34,677 bases of DNA from Maricaulis sp. (GCA_002694345.1 NZLV01000167.1:1-34677), one strand, 5' to 3'; shown: positions 8,127-20,440, numbered from the stretch's first letter. Notes: generated by a model not told the origin, from the sequence alone. Numbers and translations are program-made.

Positions 8127-9091
8127 ATGGCGACCGGCTTCCTTCTCAGCCTCGCACTGGCCGCGGCCAGCCTGCAGTCTGCCGAGACCCATACGGTTGA
8201 GCAGACCGAAATTCCTGACCGCAAGGCCGTGTTCGCAACGGTCGAGAGTATCGACACGATCACGGCCCGTGCCCGCATAGGCGGCACGATCGGCCAGTTG
8301 CAGGTCGACGAAGGTGACTCGGTTGAGGCCGGGGACGTGCTGGCCGTGGTCGTTGATGACCGTCTGGTGCCCCAGATCGCGGCCGCCAACGCCCAGGCGA
8401 ATGCCTTCGCCGCCCAATTCTCGCAGGCCGAGATCGATCTGGTGCGGGCCGAGGACCTCTATGAACGCGGCATTTATCCGCAGGCCCGCCTCGATCAGGC
8501 GCGGACGCAGGTGGACGTTGTCAGCGGTCAACTGGCAGCAGCCCGGCGGTCCCGCGATGTCCTTGTCCAGCAATCGCGAGAAGGCGATGTGCTGGCACCG
8601 GCCAGCGGCCGGGTTCTGGCGGTTCCGGTGACTTCGGGCAGTGTCATCATGCCCGGTGAACCTGTCGCGACCATTGCCTCCGACCTCTATCTTCTGCGCC
8701 TGCGACTGCCGGAGCGGCATGCCCGCACCATTTCCGAGGGCGACCCGGTCGAGATCGGCATGGCAGCGCTCGGCAGCGATGTCGCGCCGACCGGTCAGAT
8801 CCGACAGGTCTATCCGCGGATTGAGGATGGCCGTGTCGTCGCCGATGCCGTCGTCGACGGGCTGGGCGACTTTTTCGTCGGCGAACGGGTGCGGGTTTAC
8901 GTTACCGTGGATGCCCGCGAAGCCATTCTCATTCCGGCCGATTTCATCTCCACCCGTTTCGGCGTCGACTATGTCCGGCTGCAGCTGAACAATGGTCATG
9001 ACACGGAGATTGTCGTCCAGCGCGGTCTGGACACGCCTCAGGGCGTGGAAATCCTGTCCGGCCTGTCGGCTGGTGATGTCCTGGTGCGGCC

Positions 9092-9095
<4 letters not shown>
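8127..9095 (+). CDS. RND efflux periplasmic adaptor (membrane fusion protein), sulfur operon
   Basis: Periplasmic adaptor of 322 residues linking an RND pump to an outer-membrane channel. It has an N-terminal signal peptide (hydrophobic residues 3-15, likely cut near LQSA-ET) and no lipobox. The two lipoyl half-motifs flank an alpha-helical hairpin: IGGTIGQLQVDEGDSVEAGD near residues 51-70 and LAPASGRVLAVPVTSGSVIM near 155-174. A beta-barrel and a short membrane-proximal domain follow. GGTGA precedes the start closely, 8 bases after the rhodanese stop, and the stop overlaps the pump start in ATGA. No outer-membrane partner is encoded in this operon, so it must borrow one from elsewhere in the genome. 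Confidence 0.88.
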
Positions 9096-12357
<3,262 letters not shown>

Positions 12358-12361
<4 letters not shown>

Positions 12362-12564
12362 CCCTTGGACGCGCTGTAATGATGTTTGCCGGATTCATGA
12401 CCCTGCTGTCGGCGCTGCTCGCCTGGCAGGTCAGCCCCTGGTTCCTGCTTCTGACCGGCTTTGTCGGCCTCAACCTGATGCAGACCAGCGTCACCGGCTT
12501 CTGTCCGGCGGCGATGATCTTCAAGGCGCTCGGCCTGAAAGAGGGAAGCTGCGACTTCCGCTAG
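12358..12564 (+). CDS. DUF2892 (YgaP-like) two-helix membrane protein
   Basis: Small membrane protein of 68 residues with two hydrophobic segments (about 5-23 and 28-46) followed by the family motif TGFCP (Cys49) and ALGL. It matches the DUF2892 module, which forms the C-terminal membrane part of E. coli YgaP behind its rhodanese domain. A second cysteine is Cys65 near the C-terminus. Its start overlaps the pump stop in ATGA, so it is the last gene of the rhodanese-adaptor-pump operon. Its role is unknown; in YgaP the membrane part is thought to help handle thiocyanate or sulfur species. The neighbouring rhodanese may act with it. Confidence 0.88.
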
Positions 12565-12568
12565 CCGG

Positions 12569-12588
12569 TCAGGCCCGTTTGGGCCTGA
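12569..12588. terminator. Hairpin between converging DUF2892 and egtD genes
   Basis: TCAGGCCC (12569-12576) and GGGCCTGA (12581-12588) form a perfect 8-bp stem with a GTTT loop. It starts 5 bases after the DUF2892 stop and includes the egtD stop codon and last codons, so it could serve both strands. There is no T-tract on either side, so Rho-independent termination is uncertain. Confidence 0.5.
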
Positions 12589-13513
12589 GCACGGCCACCG
12601 CAAAAAGCTGGCCGGTGTCGGTGAGGAAGTCTGCGATTTCCCAGCCGCCCCGGTCGGCGATCGCCGCAAAGGCTTCGCGCGTGTATTTGCGACTGTTCTC
12701 CGTATGGATGCTCTCGCCCTCGGCAAAGCGGATCGGCTGACCGGCCACGGTCACGGTCTGACTACGCTGACTGACCAGATGCATTTCGATCCGGCTGAGC
12801 TCCGCATTCCAGCGGGCTTCGTGGCGGAAGGCTGACAGGTCGAAATCAGCCCCGATCTCCCGGTTCATCCGACGCAGGAGGTTGAGGTTGAAGTCTGCCG
12901 TCACGCCGGCGGCATCATCATAGGCCGCGACCAGCGTGGTCGTGTCCTTCACGAGATCCAGTCCCAGGATCAGGGCCTCGATGCTTGGCCAGTGGCGCAG
13001 GCGGTCCAGCATGGCCGCGGCGGTGTCGTGCGGCAGATTGCCAATGGTCGACCCTGGAAAGAAGGCCGTTTTCGGCTCCGCATCCAACGCGGCGGGCAGG
13101 GTGATGTCCTGGGTGAAATCCCCGACGACCGGACGGATCGGGGTTTCCGGATAGGCGTCGCGCAGACCTTCTGCCGTCTCTTCAAGAAAGTCCGCGGAGA
13201 TATCGACCGGAACATAGGCCTTCAGTTTGTCGGCCGCGTCCAGCAGGATGCGGGTCTTCACGCTGGCGCCACTGCCCAGCTCGACCAGGACGGTTCCCGG
13301 TTCCAGCACATCGGTCAGGGCCGAGATCTGTTCCTTGAGAATCCGGGTTTCGGTCCGGGTCGGGTAATACTCCGGCAATTGCGTGATCTGCTCGAAGATC
13401 GCGCTGCCCTGCGCATCATACAGCCATTTGCTGTCCAGCCATTTCGGGCTGGATTGCAGGCCCTCGAGGGCGGATGCGGCAAAGTCGGTATCGTGGATCA
13501 CGGCACTGTCCAT
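12569..13513 (-). CDS. egtD: L-histidine N-alpha-methyltransferase EgtD
   Basis: Catalyses three SAM-dependent methylations of histidine to hercynine, the first step of ergothioneine synthesis in the cytoplasm. The SAM-binding motif LVELGSGASVKTRIL lies at about residues 76-90. The substrate-site segment QLPEYYPTRTE is at 45-55 and PGSTIGNL at 153-160. Length (314) is normal for EgtD. It follows egtB with a single base between stop and start, so the two form an operon. Its stop lies 4 bases from the stop of the converging sulfur operon. Hercynine made here is the substrate of the upstream-encoded EgtB. Confidence 0.93.
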   Translation of the reverse strand: MDSAVIHDTDFAASALEGLQSSPKWLDSKWLYDAQGSAIFEQITQLPEYYPTRTETRILKEQISALTDVLEPGTVLVELGSGASVKTRILLDAADKLKAYVPVDISADFLEETAEGLRDAYPETPIRPVVGDFTQDITLPAALDAEPKTAFFPGSTIGNLPHDTAAAMLDRLRHWPSIEALILGLDLVKDTTTLVAAYDDAAGVTADFNLNLLRRMNREIGADFDLSAFRHEARWNAELSRIEMHLVSQRSQTVTVAGQPIRFAEGESIHTENSRKYTREAFAAIADRGGWEIADFLTDTGQLFAVAVLRPKRA

Positions 13514-13514
13514 G

Positions 13515-14759
13515 TCAGGCGTCCTTGGCCAGGCGCAGCCCCAGCATTTGCCAGCGCTGAGGTGGGTAGAAAAAGGTTCGGTAGCTGGGGCGCATCTGCG
13601 CTTGCGGTGTAGCGCAGGAGCCGCCGCGAAGAACCATCTGGTTGATCATAAATTTGCCGTTGTACTCGCCAATGGCGCCGGCGCTGGGCCGGAAACCGGG
13701 GTAGGGTGAGAAGGCCGATTGCGTCCATTCCCAGACATCGCCCCAGACACCGGTACCCGGCAGGGGGCGGAACTGGTTGCGGTCTGCGAAATTTCCGTCG
13801 ACCGGCGTGTCGCGAAAGGCGATCTCGTGCTCGGCTTCGGTGGGCAGGCGCGCGCCGGCCCAACGGGCAAAGGCTTCGGCTTCGTAATAACTGACATGGA
13901 CGACCGGGGCGTCCAACGCCACCGGTTGCGGTCCGCGCAGTGTGTAGGACCAGTATTCGTCGTCCTGCCGCCACCAGTAGAGCGGGCTGTCCCAGCCTTC
14001 CTGTTCGCGAGCGGCCCATCCGTCCATCAGCCAGAGTTCCGGAGTGGCGTAGCCGCCATCGGCCATGAACTCCATCCATTCACGATTGGTGACGGCCCGA
14101 TTGGCCATCCGGAAGCCCGGCTGGAACACCCGGTGGCGGGGCGTTTCGCAATCGAAGGCAAACCCGTCGCCATCATGGCCGACGGGGGTGAGTTGCTCGT
14201 CATGCCGAATGAAGGCCAGATCGGGCGCACTTGTCACTGGCAGGGGTTCCGGCTCCTTGTAGGCGGGCAGGAGCGGATTGAACGACAGGCCGTGCAGGAG
14301 GTCGGTGACCAGGAGTTCCTGGTGCTGCATCTCGTGATGGCAGCCCAGCTCCACCAGATCCGCGATTTCCGGTGATCCCGATGCGAGGCAGTCCAGCAGG
14401 GCGTCTTCGACATGCCGGCGATAATCCAGCACGGCTTGCAGGCCGGGGCGGGAGATCAGTCCGCGCCGGTCGCGGGCGTGACGCGGGCCAGCCTGAACAT
14501 AGTAGGAATTGAACAGGATGGCGAAGCGTTCATCCGGCGAGACATAGCCGGGCTGGTACGGCCGCAGAATGAATTCCTCGAAGAACCAGGTCGTATGGGC
14601 CAGATGCCATTTCGCGGGACTGGCATCCTCCATGGACTGCAGCATCATGTCGTCCGCGCTCAGCGGATCGACAAGCGCCAGGGTTCTTGAACGCACGCTC
14701 TGGAAAAGCGGAACAACATCCTGCGGGGCCGGGCTGTTGGGGCTGGCGGCCAGGCTCAT
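13515..14759 (-). CDS. egtB: Ergothioneine sulfoxide synthase EgtB
   Basis: Non-haem iron enzyme that joins a thiol substrate to hercynine with O2, forming the C-S bond of ergothioneine. The N-terminal DinB-like domain carries the three-histidine iron site: the WHLAH segment (51-55) and HHEMQH (141-146). The C-terminal FGE-sulfatase-like domain (about 200-410) includes RLPTEAEHE and the GGSCATP signature. 414 residues is the usual length. GAGG lies 7 bases before the ATG. No egtA, egtC or egtE is nearby, so the enzyme may use cysteine directly, as some bacterial EgtB do, with the lyase elsewhere (inference). It is first in the egtBD operon, divergent from the DapA-family gene. Confidence 0.93.
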   Translation of the reverse strand: MSLAASPNSPAPQDVVPLFQSVRSRTLALVDPLSADDMMLQSMEDASPAKWHLAHTTWFFEEFILRPYQPGYVSPDERFAILFNSYYVQAGPRHARDRRGLISRPGLQAVLDYRRHVEDALLDCLASGSPEIADLVELGCHHEMQHQELLVTDLLHGLSFNPLLPAYKEPEPLPVTSAPDLAFIRHDEQLTPVGHDGDGFAFDCETPRHRVFQPGFRMANRAVTNREWMEFMADGGYATPELWLMDGWAAREQEGWDSPLYWWRQDDEYWSYTLRGPQPVALDAPVVHVSYYEAEAFARWAGARLPTEAEHEIAFRDTPVDGNFADRNQFRPLPGTGVWGDVWEWTQSAFSPYPGFRPSAGAIGEYNGKFMINQMVLRGGSCATPQAQMRPSYRTFFYPPQRWQMLGLRLAKDA

Positions 14760-14937
14760 GGATCATCCTCGGGGTCGCTGCCATGAGAGGGTGGGCTCCC
14801 ATTCCAACGCGAAACGTGGCCGGAGGAAACCTTTCTCTCGAAAAAAGAGACATGTGTCTGCCTACATGGGTTGCCAGAGGGTGGGCGTCGACCTGAGATG
14901 CTCGTGTCCGGTTTCAATTTCCTGTGAGGAGGGCGCG

Positions 14938-15879
14938 ATGTCCCGTTCCGTGTTTTCCGGCTGCATGCCGGCTCTGATGACGCCCTGCCATGCGGATGGC
15001 GTGCCGGACTTCGACCAGCTTGTCGCGACCGGGCAGGACCTGATGGCAGCGGGCATGGATGCTGTTGTCTATTGCGGGTCCATGGGGGACTGGCCGCTTC
15101 TCACCGATGTCCAGCGCTGCGAGGGTGTTGCCCGCCTGTGTGATGCGGGCATTCCGGTCGTGGTGGGCACCGGGGCCCAGAACACGCAGCGCGCCGTCGA
15201 CATCGTAAAACACGCGGAAAAATCCGGGGCGGCAGGTCTGATGGTGATCCCGCGTGTCCTGTCCCGCGGGATCTCGCCACAAGCCCAGCGGGCCCATTTC
15301 GCGGCCGTGCTCGGGGCCGCACCGGACCTGCCGGCCGTGATCTATAATTCGCCCTATTACGGCTTCGAGACCCGGGCGGACCTGTTCTTTGACCTGCGCA
15401 AGGACCACCCCAATCTGATCGGGTTCAAGGAGTTCGGCGGGGCCAACTCTCTCACCTATGCCGCCGAACACATCACCAGCGGCGATGATGCTCTCACCCT
15501 GATGGTCGGTGTCGATACCCAGGTCTTTCATGGCTATGTGAATTGCGGAGCGACCGGCGCCATCACCGGTGTTGGCAACGCCCTGCCGCGCGAAGTGCTG
15601 CGTCTGGTCGAGCTGTCGAAGCGTGCCGCGGCCGGAGATGCCCAGGCGCGCCGCCTGGCGCTGGAACTCAGCGAAGCGATGATGGTGCTGGCCCGGTTCG
15701 ACGAGGGGCCTGACCTGGTGCTCTACTACAAGCGCCTCATGGTTCTCGAGGGCCATGAAGCCTACACCCACCAGCTCTATTCCAGTGATGCCCTGACGCC
15801 GTCGCAAAAGGCTTTCGTCGATGCTAGCTGGAAACGATTTCGTGACTGGTGGGCCAGCTGGCCGGGTGCGCAGGGCTAG
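14938..15879 (+). CDS. DapA-family lyase, probable 1-pyrroline-4-hydroxy-2-carboxylate deaminase
   Basis: Schiff-base enzyme of the DHDPS/NAL superfamily, 313 residues, TIM-barrel fold. The catalytic lysine is Lys164 (IGFKEFGG) and the conserved tyrosine Tyr136 (VIYNSPYYG). The usual GSTGE loop reads GSMGD here, pointing away from true DapA. The neighbouring hydroxyproline epimerase suggests the deaminase of the trans-4-hydroxyproline pathway (pyrroline-hydroxycarboxylate to 2-oxoglutarate semialdehyde). This assignment rests on context and family resemblance. I chose the ATG at 14938, preceded by GAGGAGGG; the frame is open further upstream but without a comparable site. The epimerase starts 9 bases downstream. 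Confidence 0.82.
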   Translation: MSRSVFSGCMPALMTPCHADGVPDFDQLVATGQDLMAAGMDAVVYCGSMGDWPLLTDVQRCEGVARLCDAGIPVVVGTGAQNTQRAVDIVKHAEKSGAAGLMVIPRVLSRGISPQAQRAHFAAVLGAAPDLPAVIYNSPYYGFETRADLFFDLRKDHPNLIGFKEFGGANSLTYAAEHITSGDDALTLMVGVDTQVFHGYVNCGATGAITGVGNALPREVLRLVELSKRAAAGDAQARRLALELSEAMMVLARFDEGPDLVLYYKRLMVLEGHEAYTHQLYSSDALTPSQKAFVDASWKRFRDWWASWPGAQG

Positions 15880-15888
15880 GGTCGTGCC

Positions 15889-16830
15889 ATGCGGGTCATC
15901 GACAGCCATACCGGCGGCCAGCCGACACGGGTGATCATCGAGGGCGGCCCGGCTCTGGGACGGGGGTCTCTCGCCCGGCGCCGACAGGTCTTTGCCGAGC
16001 AGTTTGATGACTATCGCCGCCGCTGCGTGCTGGAGCCGAAATGCTCCGATGCCATGGTCGGGGCGCTTCTGTGCGAGCCGGAGAATCCGGACGCATCCGC
16101 GGGCGTGATCTTCTTCAACACGGCAGGTTATCTGGGCATGTGCGGTCACGGCACGATTGGTCTCGGAGCGACCCTCGCCTGGCTGGGCCTGTTGAAGCCG
16201 GGGGCTCATATCCTGGAGACTCCGGTCGGGCCGGTGGCGCTGGACCTGCTCGACGCCAATACGGTGCAATTCGAGAATATCGAGAGCGATTGCCTGGCAT
16301 TGGATGTCTGTGTCGACGTGCCCGGTCTCGGGCCGGTGACGGGCGATATTGCCTGGGGCGGAAACTGGTTCTTCCTTGTGGATGCGGAGCAGCTTGCGCA
16401 GGACGGTCTGGACCCGGCTGATATCGAGATTCTGACCCGTAAGAGCTGGGCGATCCGGCGGGCCTTGTCGGAACAGGGCCTCACCGGGCGTGGTGGTGCC
16501 GAGATTGATCATATCGAGGTGATGACAGCGCAGGCGGGCGCGGGGGCGGATAGCCGCAATTTCGTGCTGTGTCCGGGCGGGGCCTATGACCGTTCGCCCT
16601 GCGGTACCGGAACCAGCGCCAAGCTGGCCTGTCTGGCTGCGCGCGGAAAGCTGGAACCCGGCCAGGACTGGGTTCAGGAAAGCATTATCGGCAGCCGGTT
16701 TCAGGCCCGTTACCGGCCTGGCCGGGCCGGGATCATCCCCAGCATCACCGGTCAGGCCCATGTCTTTGCCGATACCCGCATTCTGGCTGATCCGGCGGAC
16801 CCGTTCGATTTGGGTATTGTCCCGTTTTAG
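15889..16830 (+). CDS. 4-hydroxyproline 2-epimerase (proline racemase family)
   Basis: Cofactor-independent epimerase of 313 residues that inverts trans-4-hydroxy-L-proline to cis-4-hydroxy-D-proline with two cysteines acting as acid and base. Both are present: Cys85 in MCGHGTIG and Cys238 in SPCGTGTSAK. The paired cysteines distinguish it from the trans-3-hydroxyproline dehydratases, in which the first position is not Cys. The N-terminal DSHTGGQPTR matches the family. It lies 9 bases after the DapA-family gene with only a weak ribosome-binding site, so it is probably translated from the same mRNA. The D-hydroxyproline oxidase and semialdehyde dehydrogenase that complete the pathway are not in this window. 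Confidence 0.9.
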   Translation: MRVIDSHTGGQPTRVIIEGGPALGRGSLARRRQVFAEQFDDYRRRCVLEPKCSDAMVGALLCEPENPDASAGVIFFNTAGYLGMCGHGTIGLGATLAWLGLLKPGAHILETPVGPVALDLLDANTVQFENIESDCLALDVCVDVPGLGPVTGDIAWGGNWFFLVDAEQLAQDGLDPADIEILTRKSWAIRRALSEQGLTGRGGAEIDHIEVMTAQAGAGADSRNFVLCPGGAYDRSPCGTGTSAKLACLAARGKLEPGQDWVQESIIGSRFQARYRPGRAGIIPSITGQAHVFADTRILADPADPFDLGIVPF

Positions 16831-16981
16831 CCATACCCGATATCGCAATTCACTCGAAATATGTTCTGTGGCTTGAGTTTGCAGCGAACCGGAATTGCGG
16901 ATGGGCGCGCAAGGGGGCTTGCCAAGCCGAACCCGTGAAGCGCATCATTCCCGGCAAGAAAACAAGCCGGGGGGACAGGAT
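16831..16981. repeat. Intergenic inverted repeats before the alpha/beta hydrolase
   Basis: The 151-base gap holds CGCAATTC (16844-16851) matched by GAATTGCG (16892-16899). It also holds GGCTTG-C-CAAGCC (16916-16928), and CCCGGC paired with GCCGGG just before the ribosome-binding site. They may be operator or leader structures; no protein can be tied to them. Confidence 0.35.
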
Positions 16982-17869
16982 ATGCCGCAGGCCAGCGCCA
17001 ACGGGATCACGATCGAGTACGACATTCACGGACCGGAAGACGGTGCGCCGCTCGTCCTGATCACGGGCCTGGGCTCACAGATGACGCGCTGGCCGCTCAG
17101 CTTCCTTGATGCGCTGGCCCAGCGCGGGTTTCGTGTCGTCTATTTTGACAATCGGGACATGGGTCTCACCACGCATTTTGCCGAGGTCGGGATTCCCGAT
17201 TTCAAGGCTGTGGTGACGGCCAAGGCGGCGGGCAAGGCGCCGGATGTGCCCTATCATCTCGATGACATGGCCGCTGACGTTGTCGGTCTGATGGATGCGC
17301 TGGGGCTCGAAAAGGCGCATGTCGCCGGGGCGTCCATGGGCGGCATGATCGGCCAGCTTGTGGCGGCCGATCATGGCCATCGGGCCCTCTCCCTGACCTC
17401 CATCATGTCCACGACCGGCAATCCGGACCTGCCCCGGTCCACGCCGGAGGCGCAGGCCATGCTGGCAACCCCGTCGCCGGATCCTCACACGGATCGCGAA
17501 GCCTTTCTGGAAAGGGCGGTACAGTCCAGCCGTGTGATCGGCTCGCCGGCCTATCCGATCGAGGCTGAGACCCTGAAGGCCCGCGCTGCCGCTGATGCGG
17601 ACCGGTGCCATAACCCGGCAGGCTTTGCACGCCAATACGCCGCCATTCTCGCGGCGCCGGACCGCCGGGCAAAACTGGCAGGGGTTACCTGTCCGGTCAT
17701 GGTGGTGCATGGCTCGGCTGATCCGCTGGTCACCGTCGAAGGCGGTCAGGACACTGCGGCAGCCATTCCCGGTGCCATGCTGGAAATCATCGAGGGCATG
17801 GGCCATGACCTGCCGCCGCAAGTGCATGAGCGGGTCGCTGCCGCGATTGCCAGGGCTGCGGGCCTCTAG
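16982..17869 (+). CDS. Alpha/beta hydrolase
   Basis: Cytoplasmic alpha/beta-hydrolase of 295 residues. The nucleophile elbow is GASMGG with Ser118, the acid is the Asp of VVHGSADPLV and the histidine that of IEGMGHDLP, so the triad is complete. The oxyanion region reads ITGLGSQMTRW. The start at ATG 16982 follows a run of G and AGGA; an earlier in-frame start at 16895 has no such site. Substrate cannot be assigned; esterase, lactonase or C-C hydrolase are all possible. It follows the hydroxyproline genes after a 151-base gap that holds inverted repeats, so it may be separately expressed. The stop overlaps the stop of the converging kdgK by 4 bases. Confidence 0.85.
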   Translation: MPQASANGITIEYDIHGPEDGAPLVLITGLGSQMTRWPLSFLDALAQRGFRVVYFDNRDMGLTTHFAEVGIPDFKAVVTAKAAGKAPDVPYHLDDMAADVVGLMDALGLEKAHVAGASMGGMIGQLVAADHGHRALSLTSIMSTTGNPDLPRSTPEAQAMLATPSPDPHTDREAFLERAVQSSRVIGSPAYPIEAETLKARAAADADRCHNPAGFARQYAAILAAPDRRAKLAGVTCPVMVVHGSADPLVTVEGGQDTAAAIPGAMLEIIEGMGHDLPPQVHERVAAAIARAAGL

Positions 17870-18798
17870 CCGTCCGGCATCGCTTTGGCCGGCATGATCG
17901 CGCCGTGATGGCCGACGACAGTGCGGGCCAGTTCCCCACCCCGGCGTGCGGCCTCATCAAGGCTGGCTCCGTTGATCAGCGCGGCCAGGGCACCGGCATT
18001 GAAACTGTCACCCGCCCCGGTCGTGTCGACCACGCTGTCCGCCGGCGTCACCGGGAAGCTGTGTCGCGCCTCCCCGTTTGAAATCCAGCCGCCCTTGGCG
18101 CCCTGTTTGGCGATGACATGCGGTGTTCCGGCCTCGTGCCAGCGGGCGATGTGCGCCTCCGGTTCCGCTGCGCCGAACAACAAATCCTCATCATCCAGAG
18201 AGGGCAGAACCAGATCGATCTGCCGGGCCAGGGCCGTGAAGAGTTGACGGGCTTCATCCCGGTCAGGCCAGCCGCGTGGGCGGAAATTCGGATCGAACAC
18301 GATTTGTCCGCCCCTGGCCCGAACCGCGCCGATCAGGTCCAGCAGGCGCCCGCGCCCGGCGGCGTCCAGGATGGACAGGCTGATGCCGGAGAAATAGAGC
18401 CAGTCGGTATCGCTCGCTGCCGTGATGGCGGCATCGGTTTCCGGCAGGGCGAACATGTCCCGCGCCGCGGACTCGCCGCGCCAGTACTGGAAGCTGCGCT
18501 CGCCTTGGCTATCGGTCTCGATGGCATAAAGGCCGGGAATGCGCTCGGGATGGCGCAGGACGAGGTCTGTTTTCACACCCTCCGCTTGCCAGGCCGCAAG
18601 CATGGCGTCGGAATAGGGATCCCGGCCCAGGGCGGTGAAATAGGATGGGGCATGGCCCAGCCGGCTCAGATAGACCGCCGTGTTCAGCGTGTCGCCACCC
18701 TGGCGCAAGGTGAAGCTGGACCCCAGGGCCGAGGCGCCCGACTGGCCGGACAATTCCAGCATGGCTTCGCCGAGGATGACGATACGGGGTCCGGACAT
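17866..18798 (-). CDS. kdgK: PfkB-family sugar kinase, probable 2-keto-3-deoxygluconate kinase
   Basis: Ribokinase-family enzyme of 310 residues that would phosphorylate 2-keto-3-deoxygluconate to KDPG, the substrate of the Eda aldolase encoded at 22256. The C-terminal PfkB signature DTTGAGDSFNAGAL contains the catalytic base Asp264. The N-terminal GGDTLNTAVYLSRLG matches the substrate-binding signature. GGAG lies 9 bases before the ATG. It is divergent from the uxuB-like gene across about 150 bases, which suggests shared control. Other PfkB sugars cannot be excluded from sequence alone; the neighbours favour KDG. Confidence 0.85.
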   Translation of the reverse strand: MSGPRIVILGEAMLELSGQSGASALGSSFTLRQGGDTLNTAVYLSRLGHAPSYFTALGRDPYSDAMLAAWQAEGVKTDLVLRHPERIPGLYAIETDSQGERSFQYWRGESAARDMFALPETDAAITAASDTDWLYFSGISLSILDAAGRGRLLDLIGAVRARGGQIVFDPNFRPRGWPDRDEARQLFTALARQIDLVLPSLDDEDLLFGAAEPEAHIARWHEAGTPHVIAKQGAKGGWISNGEARHSFPVTPADSVVDTTGAGDSFNAGALAALINGASLDEAARRGGELARTVVGHHGAIMPAKAMPDG

Positions 18799-18949
18799 GG
18801 GTGAGGGCTCCAGGTTTCAGGTCGGCGCGGACTTTAGGCGGGTTTCGCGGTCCGGGTGAAGCCGGCTGTCAGCGGATGCAGGTGGAGACTTCCCTCTCAC
18901 GCCGGCCATGTCATCCTGCCGTGCTCCAGGCCCGCTCGGCGGGCTCAGC

Positions 18950-20440
18950 ATGGTGATGGCCCTGATGACACCTCCTCGCCTGTCTGCCGACAACCTCGAC
19001 ACCCTGAATGCCGCTATCGGCCGACCGGCCTATCAGCGGAGCAAGGAGGCCGGGATCGTGCATCTTGGCGTCGGGGCTTTCCACCGGGCCCACCAGGCGG
19101 TCTATTTCGACCGGCTGATGGCTGAGGGAGAGGCGGGCTGGCAGATCCGTGGCGCGTCCCTGCGTTCCGCGCGCGTGGCCGAACAACTCAATCCGCAGTC
19201 GGGTCTCTATACCGTGGTGGAGCGGGATGGCCCGTCCACCCGTTTGCAGGTCATCGGATCCCTGCTCGATGTTCTGGTCGCCCCGGACGACCCGCAGGCC
19301 CTGATTGACGCGCTGGCCGCGCCTTCCGTCGCCCTGGTCACGCTGACCATTACGGAAAAGGGCTATCATCTCGATCCGGATACCGGCGAATTGCGGCTCG
19401 ACGATCCGGCCATTGCCGCGGATCTCGAACATCCGGCGCGTCCCGCAACGGCACCGGGCTTTCTGGTCGCGGGACTGGCAGCGCGCCGGGCGGCCGGTCT
19501 GCCGCCCTTCACCATCCTGTCTTGTGACAATCTGCCGGACAATGGTCCGCGCACCCGTGCGGCGGTTCTCGGCTTTGCCCGGCAGACCGATCCAGATCTC
19601 GCCGACTGGATCGCAGCCGGCGTTTCCTTCCCGGCCTCCATGGTCGATCGGATCGTTCCGGCTACAACGCCGGAGGATATCGAGGCGCTGGAAGAGATGG
19701 GCGGCTATCGCGACGCGGCCATGGTCAAGACCGAGCCCTTCACGCAATGGGTGGTCGAGGATCAGTTCTGCCACCGCCGCCCGCCGCTGGAGCGGGTCGG
19801 GGTCCAGATGACAAATGATGTCGCGGCTTGGGAGCGCGCCAAGCTGCGCCTGCTCAACGGCTCCCATTCGGCCCTGGCCTATCTGGGAGCGCTGGGCGGC
19901 TATACCTATGTCCATGAAGCCATCGCAGATCCGGTCTATGCACACTTCGTCGAACAGCTCTGGGATGAGGTCGAACCGGTGATCGACGCGCCGGAGGGGT
20001 TTGACGCCAAGGCTTACCGGTCTGCCCTGCTGGCCCGCTATGCCAATTCGGCGCTCAACCATTCCCTCGTCCAGATCGCCATGGACGGGTCGCAGAAACT
20101 GCCGCAGCGCCTGCTCGCCAGCTTGCGGGCCCAGCGGGAGGCGAACCGCCCCATCGCGGCCACTTGTCTGGCCATCGCGGCCTGGATGCGTTGGCAGTTT
20201 GCGGTCGACGAAAACGGTGAGGCTTTTGAGGTCGATGACCCCATGGCGCTGGTTACAGCCGAGGCGCTGGCGTCGGCAGGACCGGCCGCCGCAGACAAGG
20301 TGGACGCCCTTCTGTCCATCGAGGGAATATTCGGGCGGGACCTGAAGGCGGACCCGGTCGTGGTGGCAGCCCTGGTCGAGGCCCTGTCCGGCCTGATGTC
20401 CCAGGGTGCACGCGCCAGCTTGCAGGCCCGCTCGGTCTGA
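18950..20440 (+). CDS. uxuB: Mannitol dehydrogenase family oxidoreductase, probable fructuronate reductase
   Basis: NAD-dependent long-chain polyol dehydrogenase of about 496 residues. The family signatures are visible: VHLGVGAFHRAHQAVY (nucleotide-binding N-terminus), LSCDNLPDNG, FPASMVDRIVP and the catalytic KLRLLNGSHS. In hexuronate catabolism UxuB reduces fructuronate to mannonate; mannitol dehydrogenases share these motifs, so the substrate is inferred from kdgK, eda and the symporter nearby. The start is uncertain: ATGs at 18908, 18950, 18956 and 18965 are in frame and none has a strong ribosome-binding site. I use 18950. A GCCCGC-TCG-GCGGGC hairpin (18930-18944) sits just before it and might block it, favouring 18965. 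Confidence 0.87.
   Translation: MVMALMTPPRLSADNLDTLNAAIGRPAYQRSKEAGIVHLGVGAFHRAHQAVYFDRLMAEGEAGWQIRGASLRSARVAEQLNPQSGLYTVVERDGPSTRLQVIGSLLDVLVAPDDPQALIDALAAPSVALVTLTITEKGYHLDPDTGELRLDDPAIAADLEHPARPATAPGFLVAGLAARRAAGLPPFTILSCDNLPDNGPRTRAAVLGFARQTDPDLADWIAAGVSFPASMVDRIVPATTPEDIEALEEMGGYRDAAMVKTEPFTQWVVEDQFCHRRPPLERVGVQMTNDVAAWERAKLRLLNGSHSALAYLGALGGYTYVHEAIADPVYAHFVEQLWDEVEPVIDAPEGFDAKAYRSALLARYANSALNHSLVQIAMDGSQKLPQRLLASLRAQREANRPIAATCLAIAAWMRWQFAVDENGEAFEVDDPMALVTAEALASAGPAAADKVDALLSIEGIFGRDLKADPVVVAALVEALSGLMSQGARASLQARSV

Noticed and set aside
14914..16848. Long open frame (644 codons) on the minus strand opposite the DapA-family and epimerase genes
   Set aside because: The plus-strand genes have full catalytic motifs and ribosome-binding sites; the minus-strand translation is rich in Arg/His/Gln and resembles no protein, as expected of antisense frames in GC-rich DNA.
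18908..18949. N-terminal extension of the uxuB-like gene from the ATG at 18908
   Set aside because: The extra residues (MSSCRAPGPLGG...) look unlike family N-termini and there is no ribosome-binding site.
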